Source: CAVOBC01 sp963693635 (lineage in GTDB: Bacteria > Pseudomonadota > Gammaproteobacteria > Pseudomonadales > Azotimanducaceae). Taken from it: DNA of 19,710 bases. The DNA is taken from contig CAVOBC010000042.1 of NCBI GenBank assembly GCA_963693635.1, positions 1-19,710 of the forward strand, written 5' to 3'. Positions within the stretch are counted from its first letter, which is position 1. Each line of letters starts with the position of its first letter. The notes under the pieces are model-generated. The model searched no databases and had not been told where the DNA came from. It worked only from the letters and a program-made list of their open reading frames with translations. Positions 14,716 through 19,710 of the stretch are shown here, in pieces. Position numbers and translations under genes: made by a program.

Positions 14716-15388
14716 GTGAACAGACTCGCGGTATGTTTGATAGGTAGCAGCCTGCTCGCCGGGGCCGTAACGGCGTCTGCGGTTGAGTTGGGTGACAATG
14801 TCACTCTGGCGGCGGACTATGTCTGGCGGGGCAAGTCGCAGACCGATGAAGAGGCGACGATTCAGGGTGGCTTTGACCTGACGTCCGAATCGGGTTTTTA
14901 CGGTGGAATCTGGGCGTCGAACGTTGGCTTCGATGGCTCCATTGAAGTCGATTATGTGGTCGGCATTGGCAATAGCATCACTGAGAGCGTGAGTTATGAC
15001 ATCCACTACGTTCACTATGATTATCCAAACCAGCCAGAACGGCAGCCAAACTCGGATTTCGAGGAAATCGACTTTAGCCTGACCCTTGCGGGCGTGACGG
15101 GTGGCGTTGCTTATTCCAATGACTTCTCGGGGGAGACCGGTACCGCCACTTATCTCTATCTTGACCTCGACCTGTCTTTGCCCAACGAGTTCGGCCTGAC
15201 ATTTCACTATGGCGCCCAGGATATTGATGCCGGCGGGCGACTACGACGAGTAGTCGATTTCGGTGAGCAAGAGCCTGTTTGATGCGGATTTCTCGGCGGG
15301 TTGGCATGACACGGATCTCTCCAAGCAGGAGTGCGGCGGCAAGATCTGCGAGGCACGGGTGGTTTTTGCAGTGTCGAAGTCCCTATAG
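14716..15388 (+). pseudogene. TorF family putative porin (TIGR02001-like), broken by a frameshift and an amber codon
   Basis: It begins with a signal peptide (MNRLAVCLIGSSLLAGAVTASA; GTG start, GGAAGAG upstream). The outer-membrane beta-strand pattern of the TorF/gcw_chp family follows: LAADYVWRGKSQTDEEATIQGGFD, GFYGGIWASNVGF, IEVDYVVGIG and YDIHYVHYDYP. The frame runs to a TGA at 15282, but after about 15235 the residues no longer fit. Shifting by one restores DYDE, an in-frame TAG (15251-15253), then SISVSKSLFDADFSAGWHDT and the typical end CEARVVFAVSKSL, stopping at TAG 15386-15388. One extra G in GGCGGGCG plus a TAC-to-TAG change explains both lesions. The family is often encoded just before glnK, as here. 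Its role is unknown; a small-molecule outer-membrane channel is suspected. Confidence 0.82.
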
Positions 15389-15508
15389 CGAGGCGATAAT
15401 CAGCAGGTTCGTTGCGGTGCAGCAGGTCGGCTGAGCGGTCGGCGCACCGAGTTTGAAAAACTGGCCTGATTAACTACCCCCGCAAGGGGTGACAAGGAGC
15501 GACAAGAC

Positions 15509-15847
15509 ATGAAATTGGTCACAGCAATTATCAAGCCGTTCAAGCTGGACGATGTGCGGGAAGCTCTGTCTGAGATTTCGGTCCAGGGCATGACCGTGAC
15601 AGAGGTCAAGGGATTTGGCCGTCAGAAGGGTCATACGGAGCTCTATCGCGGTGCTGAGTACGTAGTGGATTTCCTACCCAAGGTGAAAATCGAGGTCGCA
15701 GTTTCGGATGAGAACCTGGACGCGATCATCGAAGCACTCACAGGTGCTGCCAACACGGGCAAGGTCGGCGACGGCAAGATCTTTGTAACTACCCTCGATG
15801 ATGTCATTCGCATCCGGACGGGTGAGACCGGCTCAGAGGCGGTCTGA
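15509..15847 (+). CDS. glnK: P-II family nitrogen regulatory protein GlnK
   Basis: P-II proteins are trimeric sensors of 2-oxoglutarate, ATP/ADP and glutamine (through uridylylation). They control AmtB, glutamine synthetase adenylylation and NtrB. The protein is the standard 112 residues. The T-loop KGHTELYRGAEYVVDFLPK carries the uridylylation site Y51, the B-loop reads TGKVGDGKIFV, and the C-loop is IRIRTGE. The start MKLVTAIIKPFKLDDVREAL favours GlnK over GlnB (MKKIDAI...). Shine-Dalgarno AAGGAG is at 15494-15499. A small ACCCC/GGGGT hairpin lies just before it. No sigma-54 TGGCAC-N5-TTGC box is visible in the 120 bp upstream. GlnK is normally followed by its partner amtB, which is missing here; a SutA-like gene comes next. 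Confidence 0.95.
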   Translation: MKLVTAIIKPFKLDDVREALSEISVQGMTVTEVKGFGRQKGHTELYRGAEYVVDFLPKVKIEVAVSDENLDAIIEALTGAANTGKVGDGKIFVTTLDDVIRIRTGETGSEAV

Positions 15848-15860
15848 TCGCATCGGGTCG

Positions 15861-15895
15861 GACGACGGTGCGCGGGTGACTTGACGCCCGTCGTC
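15861..15895 (+). terminator. Stem-loop after glnK, possible terminator
   Basis: GACGACGG (15861-15868) pairs perfectly with CCGTCGTC (15888-15895), with an inner GCG/CGC pairing also possible. The run that follows, GTTGGTCT, is not T-rich, so intrinsic termination would be partial. Confidence 0.5.
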
Positions 15896-15908
15896 GTTGG
15901 TCTATATA
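15881..15908 (+). promoter_or_regulatory. Predicted promoter of the SutA-like gene
   Basis: TTGACG (15881-15886) and TATATA (15903-15908) are separated by 16 bp. An alternative -10, TATATC, gives 18 bp. It overlaps the 3' arm of the glnK stem-loop and would give a leader of roughly 80 nt. Confidence 0.42.
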
Positions 15909-15998
15909 TCTAAGGGGCAGCAACGAAGCTGTCCTTGAGACGTTCGACCCGACGATTGAGCGTTGTGAGTTAACTATGAACGAACAAGGAGGTTCGCC

Positions 15999-16232
15999 AT
16001 GGCAGTAGCAGAGACGAATAAGGCTGTGCGCAAGACAGCTAAAGCCAAGGGACACCCGGACGACGAGGACGTTGTCCGCACGGTGAATTCCCGTAGCCGT
16101 GGGCGGCAACAACTTGCGGAAGATGTTGATGCCTATCTGGCAGACGGCGGTGTAGTGACGAGCATCGATCCCCACGTCACCGCGGATCCACCGACCAAAC
16201 CGGTGTCACAGTACGGTGGACGACCGATCTGA
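15999..16232 (+). CDS. SutA-like RNA polymerase-binding transcriptional regulator (short form)
   Basis: The C-terminal half closely follows Pseudomonas SutA, which binds RNA polymerase and raises transcription of housekeeping and ribosomal genes during slow growth. Recognisable are RQQLAEDVDAYLADGGVV, the IDPHVTADPPTKP segment and the terminal YGGRPI (SutA: EIEPNVVADPPKKPDSKYGSRPI by memory). At 77 residues it is shorter than the roughly 105 of P. aeruginosa SutA. Its N-terminus (ETNKAVRKTAKAKG) is basic, not the long acidic tail of SutA, so the mechanism may differ. The start is ATG 15999 with an ideal Shine-Dalgarno AAGGAGG at 15986-15992. In Pseudomonas sutA lies close to glnK-amtB, which supports the call. 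Confidence 0.78.
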   Translation: MAVAETNKAVRKTAKAKGHPDDEDVVRTVNSRSRGRQQLAEDVDAYLADGGVVTSIDPHVTADPPTKPVSQYGGRPI

Positions 16233-16477
16233 CTGACCCGTTGGTCCATGCGGATCTCCACGGTCTTCCCGGATCGATCGTGACCCGCACTCAACAGGCG
16301 CCAATATCGGTTGCATCCTCGATCCCGATGCGCAGGGGTGAACGGGCGTGAAATTCGATCCTGCCAACAGGGACGAGATGTGCCTTGCGTGTGCGTTGGT
16401 GGAGAGTCCGGTGGCAAACGTAGATAATCCGGTTCCGAAGATCAGCCAGCACCGAGAGGGGCCCCGGACCGGGCGTT

Positions 16478-17851
16478 ATGAGATACAGAAGCACACGCGG
16501 CGGCGTTGACGGACTGCCCTTTGTCGACGCGGTCACTATGGGGCTGGGTACCGACGGCGGCTTGCTGGTACCGGCACGCATTCCTGACGTGCGCGACGCG
16601 ATGCAAGATTGGTCAGAGCTAGGTTACGCTGATCTTGCGGTCGAGATCATCGGTCTGTACGTCGACGATATTTCGGACGAAGCGCTGCGATCGATCATCG
16701 ACCGCAGCTACGCGACGTTTGATGATCCCGCCGTGACCCCGCTACGGACGGTCGGCGATATCCATGTGCTTGAGCTTTTTCACGGTCCCACGCTCGCCTT
16801 CAAAGACGTTGCCCTGCAATTCCTTGGCAATGTCTTTGAGCACATTCTGGCGGATCGTGACGAGACCCTGAACATTCTGGGTGCGACGAGCGGCGACACG
16901 GGCAGCGCGGCCATCGCGGGCGTCAAGGGACGCGAAAACATCAACATTTTCATCATGTTTCCGGATGGTAAGACGAGCCCATCACAGGAATTGCAGATGA
17001 CGACGGTGCCGGACGCCAACGTCCACGCCCTGGCGCTGCGCGGCAGTTTTGATGACTGCCAGGCGATTTTGAAAGGCACCTTTGGCGACCTCGCCTTCAA
17101 AGAGCGGTTCCGTCTGGCTGCGGTCAATTCCGTTAACTGGGCGCGCATCGTTGCGCAAATCGTGTACTATTTTTCGGCTTATTTTCAACTTGGCGCGCCG
17201 AGGGCGTTCAATGTTGCAGTGCCGACAGGAAATTTCGGCAACATCTTCGCCGCTTATCTTGCGCGGCAAATGGGCCTGCCAATACATCGGCTGATACTGG
17301 CAACCAATGGCAACGACATCCTGTCGACGTTTTTCAACACCGGTGTTTACCGTCGCGGTGAAGTACAGTTCAGCCTGTCACCGGCGATGGACATCCAGGT
17401 TTCCAGTAATTTCGAGCGCTACCTCTACTACTGTCAGGACGCGGATCCGGTGCGGGTTCACCAATTCATGGAGTCGTTTGCCAAGAGCGGGGAGGCGTCG
17501 CTCGCGTTCAACACGCGACGCTTCGATGAGGCTTTTCTGGCGGCGTCTGCCTCGGACGAACAGACACTGCAAACGCTCACGCACTACTTCGAACGCCATG
17601 ATTACCTGATGGACCCGCACACCGCCGTCGGTGTATCGGTTGCTGCACGGTTCGACGACGGACTGCCGCTTGTTTGTGTAGCGACCGCCCACCCTGCGAA
17701 GTTCGGCGACGTCATCCAGCCAGCACTCCCCGAGGCTGACGTCTCGCATCCTACGATCGATGGGCTGGCCGGCCTGCCCACCCGCAAGACCACGCTCGAG
17801 GCGGATGTCGATGCGATCAAGACCGTGATCGAAGAGCGGCAAGCGCTCTAA
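16478..17851 (+). CDS. thrC: Threonine synthase ThrC
   Basis: ThrC converts O-phosphohomoserine to threonine with pyridoxal phosphate, completing the step prepared by ThrB (1699-2601). It is 457 residues, the long form typical of gammaproteobacteria. The N-terminal MRYRSTRGG and FVDAVTMGLGTDGGLLVP are family signatures. The PLP lysine is K109 in FHGPTLAFKDVALQFLGN. The phosphate-binding and cofactor loops ATSGDTGSAAI, NSVNWARI and VPTGNFGNIFA are intact, and LATNGNDIL and DPHTAVGV are also present. The Shine-Dalgarno is weak (GAGAGGGG about 15 nt upstream). The 245 bp after the SutA-like gene show nothing recognisable. No homoserine dehydrogenase gene is next to it. R1 copy D starts directly after the TAA. 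Confidence 0.97.
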   Translation: MRYRSTRGGVDGLPFVDAVTMGLGTDGGLLVPARIPDVRDAMQDWSELGYADLAVEIIGLYVDDISDEALRSIIDRSYATFDDPAVTPLRTVGDIHVLELFHGPTLAFKDVALQFLGNVFEHILADRDETLNILGATSGDTGSAAIAGVKGRENINIFIMFPDGKTSPSQELQMTTVPDANVHALALRGSFDDCQAILKGTFGDLAFKERFRLAAVNSVNWARIVAQIVYYFSAYFQLGAPRAFNVAVPTGNFGNIFAAYLARQMGLPIHRLILATNGNDILSTFFNTGVYRRGEVQFSLSPAMDIQVSSNFERYLYYCQDADPVRVHQFMESFAKSGEASLAFNTRRFDEAFLAASASDEQTLQTLTHYFERHDYLMDPHTAVGVSVAARFDDGLPLVCVATAHPAKFGDVIQPALPEADVSHPTIDGLAGLPTRKTTLEADVDAIKTVIEERQAL

Positions 17852-17917
17852 CTCTGGTTCTTGTCCCAAAATTGTCATCCTGACAATTCTTGGGAGTCGG
17901 TTTGCAAGCAAACCGCG
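17852..17917 (-). repeat. R1 element copy D (core hairpins only), probable bidirectional terminator
   Basis: It starts one base after the thrC stop. CCCAAAATTGTCA-TCC-TGACAATTCTTGGG forms a long stem, followed by GGTTTGC-AA-GCAAACC. Compared with GGTTTGT-AA-ACAAACC in copy A, one T-A pair has become C-G on both sides, which is compensatory. The outer end is GTTCTTGTCCC. The GCGGTG module is absent. Its position between convergent thrC and yigB suits a two-way terminator. Confidence 0.78.
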
Positions 17918-17938
17918 CTAAGCCTCCAACCCGCCAGG

Positions 17939-18646
17939 TCAGTGACTTGCTGTGTCGGGCGCCTGCGCGATCCCGGCGATCGCGCCCGGCAGGTCGCGGA
18001 TGTCGGTGATCGTCGCACCGGGTTCTGACGCGCCTCGCGGCTTTGCCCTGCTGTTCATCCAAACCGTCCGCATGCCGATAGCGCTCGCGGCGTCGATGTC
18101 CAGAACTGGATCGTCGCCGACATAGACCACAGACTCTGGCCCGACGCCGGTTTCGCGGAGTGCTTGTAAAAAGAGATCAGGCGCGGGCTTCGGTAGCCCG
18201 ACTTCCTCCGCGCTAAAGCCGAAGGAGAAGATGTCGTTGAGCCCGAGTCGGGAGATATCGGCGTTGCCGTTTGAGAGGGCACCGAGAATGTAACTGCCTG
18301 ACAGAGCGCGCAATGTGTCGAGCGCCCCGGGGAAAAAATCGATGGTGTTGCGCGCCGTCAGGAACACTTCGATGGCGTGGTGTGAGACCGCCTCCGCGTG
18401 GTCGATGCCACTGCGACGTACCGCCTCCTCGATGATGCGCCGGCGCATTTCGGTGATCCGGTGCGCGAGATCTGGTTCTCGGGCAAGCAGGTCGCCCCGG
18501 AGTTCCCGCATCTCATCGATGGTGTACTGCAGAGATGGAACTTCTGACTGCAACCAGTTGGCGAGTATCTGCTCGGCTCGAATGATGATGGGCTTCACCG
18601 CCCACAGTGTGTCGTCCAGATCAAAGGCAATTACTTTAATATCGAT
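17939..18646 (-). CDS. yigB: HAD-superfamily hydrolase YigB, apparently starting at a non-standard ATC codon
   Basis: YigB-type HAD phosphatases hydrolyse flavin-pathway phosphates such as FMN or the ribitylaminouracil phosphate. Conserved motifs are I FDLDDTLW (residues 8-15), II LGALSNGN, III GLPKPAPDLF with its lysine, and IV VYVGDDPVLDIDAA. The first standard start, GTG at 18596-18598, falls after motif I and would delete the catalytic aspartates. The frame upstream has no ATG, GTG or TTG before the in-frame TGA of xerC. Candidates are ATC 18644-18646, giving MDIKVIAFDLDDTLW with GGAG 8 nt upstream, or ATT 18638-18640. I chose ATC; the total is 235 residues. It follows xerC by 18 bp, as in enterics and Pseudomonas, and is probably translated by coupling. 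Confidence 0.8.
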   Translation of the reverse strand: MDIKVIAFDLDDTLWAVKPIIIRAEQILANWLQSEVPSLQYTIDEMRELRGDLLAREPDLAHRITEMRRRIIEEAVRRSGIDHAEAVSHHAIEVFLTARNTIDFFPGALDTLRALSGSYILGALSNGNADISRLGLNDIFSFGFSAEEVGLPKPAPDLFLQALRETGVGPESVVYVGDDPVLDIDAASAIGMRTVWMNSRAKPRGASEPGATITDIRDLPGAIAGIAQAPDTASH

Positions 18647-18664
18647 GGAGGCGTCTCCGGCGGT

Positions 18665-19633
18665 TCAAGGCTCGTCGGGCTTGGTTTTACGACGCGCCCG
18701 CGGGTGCGCGGCGTCGTAGACCTGGGCGAGGTGCTGGAAGTTGAGATGCGTGTAGATCTGCGTCGTTGAGATGTCCGCGTGCCCCAACAGTTCCTGTACG
18801 CCGCGCAGGTCACCACTTGATTCAAGGAGATGGCTTGCAAAAGAGTGTCGCAGCATGTGTGGGTGAACGCGTCCGGGTAGCCCCTTTTGTTGGTTCCAGT
18901 GCTGCAGGCGCATCTGCACAGACCGCACAGAAATTCGATTGCCGCGGTCGCTGGTAAAGAGTGCGGTTGATTCGGTCTTGGCGTGATCGGGCCGCACATC
19001 CAGCCACCGTCTCAATGCGGATGCTGCGACCTTGCCGACCGGCAACACGCGCACCTTGCGCCGCTTTCCCGTGACGCGAATGGTGCGCTCGGACAAAGAC
19101 AGGTCGGCGACGTCGGTGCCCGTGAGTTCGCTGACGCGCAAGCCCGACGAATAGAGAAGCTCGAAGATCGCGGCATCACGTATCTGGTGCCACGCATCCG
19201 GCGTCCCCGACAAAAGCTGCGCAACCTGATCCGCGTCTAGCGTCCGCGGGAGTTTTCGGGCAGATTTCGGCGCGGTGATGCCGTCTGCCGGGTTGATGCT
19301 CGCGAGGCCCTCGCGCGCGAGGTATCGGTAAAAGCTGCGGATCGACGACAGACGTCGCGCCAGGCTCTTGCCGGCGAGGCCGCGATGGTGTTCCCGTGCC
19401 ACGAACTGGCGGACATGGCCTGCGTTGACGTCGCGCCAGTCGGCGAGTGCGTGGCCCCGGCACCAGGTCGTAAAGGCGTGGAGGTCCCTTTGATAAGCGG
19501 TGACAGTGTGTTTGCTCAGTTGTCGCTCATCAGACAGGTGCACGATGAACCGCGCGACCGTCGTATCGCCGGTTGTTGTGTCGCCGGCTGTCTTGTCTCC
19601 GGCTGTCTTGTCGCGGGCGGGGGCGCCACTCAT
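18665..19633 (-). CDS. xerC: Tyrosine recombinase XerC
   Basis: XerC acts with XerD at dif to resolve chromosome dimers. It is 322 residues, with the N-terminal SAM-like domain followed by the catalytic domain. All six active-site residues are visible: R166 (SSGLRVSEL), K190 (RVTGKRRKVRVLP), H259 and R262 (HPHMLRHSFASHLL), H285 (LLGHADIST) and Y294 (TQIYTHLN). The first 25 residues contain a short low-complexity repeat (DKTAG, DKTAG, DTTTG, DTTV) encoded by a 15-bp tandem repeat, absent from typical XerC. The start ATG 19631-19633 overlaps the stop of the upstream DUF484 gene (TGATG), so translation is coupled. The gene order DUF484 - xerC - yigB separates this from phage integrases and from XerD. 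Confidence 0.96.
   Translation of the reverse strand: MSGAPARDKTAGDKTAGDTTTGDTTVARFIVHLSDERQLSKHTVTAYQRDLHAFTTWCRGHALADWRDVNAGHVRQFVAREHHRGLAGKSLARRLSSIRSFYRYLAREGLASINPADGITAPKSARKLPRTLDADQVAQLLSGTPDAWHQIRDAAIFELLYSSGLRVSELTGTDVADLSLSERTIRVTGKRRKVRVLPVGKVAASALRRWLDVRPDHAKTESTALFTSDRGNRISVRSVQMRLQHWNQQKGLPGRVHPHMLRHSFASHLLESSGDLRGVQELLGHADISTTQIYTHLNFQHLAQVYDAAHPRARRKTKPDEP
19562..19617. repeat. 15-bp tandem repeat inside the 5' end of xerC
   Basis: TCGCCGG, TCGCCGG, TCTCCGG and TCGCGGG recur at 19566, 19581, 19596 and 19611, a period of 15 bp. It is in frame and encodes five-residue repeats (DKTAG and variants) near the XerC N-terminus, so length changes here would keep the frame. Confidence 0.7.
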
Positions 19634-19710
19634 CAGGTCAGGTCGACGTAGCGGGGAAGCAGTCGAGCAAGGGCATCGGCGATAAACCGAATGAAGATGG
19701 TGCCCATTCC
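19633..19710 (-). CDS. DUF484 family protein, C-terminal end only (5' part outside window)
   Basis: Twenty-five residues and the stop are present: GMGTIFIRFIADALARLLPR then YVDLT. This GT-hydrophobic-FI...LARLL ending is typical of DUF484 proteins, small GAF-like proteins of unknown function encoded between dapF and xerC. The TGA (19635-19633) overlaps the xerC ATG by one base. The call rests on the short end plus the conserved position. Confidence 0.75.
   Translation of the reverse strand, partial: GMGTIFIRFIADALARLLPRYVDLT

Noticed and set aside
14600..14719. 39-residue frame (MELKQYAAFSSLRDSAV...) beginning inside R2 copy 2 and overlapping the TorF-like start
   Set aside because: The same frame in R2 copy 1 is shifted by a 2-nt length difference and soon differs, so there is no protein conservation between copies.
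15389..15508. Search for a sigma-54 promoter or NtrC sites before glnK
   Set aside because: No TGGCAC-N5-TTGC match and no paired TGCACC/GGTGCA sites were found, so no nitrogen-control promoter is claimed.
16291..16581. 96-residue minus-strand frame overlapping the thrC start
   Set aside because: No recognisable family, no good ribosome site, and it runs into thrC; treated as a chance frame.

Overview
The window reads as chromosomal DNA from a gammaproteobacterium, moderately GC-rich and probably not a close relative of a well-studied genus. Three gene neighbourhoods support this. The block thrB - DUF2782 - polA - engB - cytochrome c4 - dsbA, the block comM - TorF-type porin - glnK - sutA, and the block DUF484 - xerC - yigB all match Pseudomonas-type gene order as I recall it. 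No phage, integrase cassette, CRISPR array, rRNA or convincing tRNA is present.

Layout. 1-1540 (+): the 3' part of egtB and all of egtD (ergothioneine synthesis). 1699-2601 (-): homoserine kinase thrB. 2888-3250 (-): a small DUF2782 envelope protein. 3460-6117 (+): polA. 6133-6266 (+): an unannotated small-RNA gene with a sigma-E/AlgU-type promoter and a strong intrinsic terminator, in the polA-engB gap where Spot 42 (enterics) and ErsA (Pseudomonas) are found. 6442-7434 (-): engB with a long charged tail. 7778-9471 (+): cytochrome c4 and dsbA. 9679-9984 (-): ihfB. 10236-11762 (+): an IMP dehydrogenase of the type I associate with clostridia and Bacteroides. 12052-12474 (+): a cytochrome c5. 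12628-14261 (-): comM, frameshifted. 14716-15388 (+): a TorF-like porin gene, frameshifted and carrying an amber codon. 15509-15847 (+): glnK. 15999-16232 (+): a short SutA-like RNA polymerase regulator, with amtB absent between it and glnK. 16478-17851 (+): thrC. 17939-19710 (-): yigB, xerC and the end of a DUF484 gene, as one operon read right to left.

Two dispersed non-coding repeat families run through the gaps. R1 (2698-2866, 9516-9620, 11761-11880, 17852-17917) is a chain of palindromes ending in GGGACAGGAACTAGCT or a close variant. Three copies lie just after stop codons or between convergent genes, and one stem shows a compensatory base-pair change, so it looks like a small mobile hairpin element used as a 3'-end or terminator structure. 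R2 (1619-1696 and 14590-14669) is a second, unrelated repeat of about 78 bp.

The genes are mostly housekeeping: threonine synthesis (thrB, thrC), DNA repair and recombination (polA, xerC, comM), envelope redox and cytochrome functions (dsbA, c4, c5), nitrogen signalling (glnK) and slow-growth transcription (sutA). The points that stand out are the ErsA-like sRNA, the R1 family, a Pol I whose proofreading residues are all replaced, an IHF consensus site on the -35 of the ihfB promoter, and a yigB gene that can only be complete if it starts at a non-standard ATC or ATT codon.
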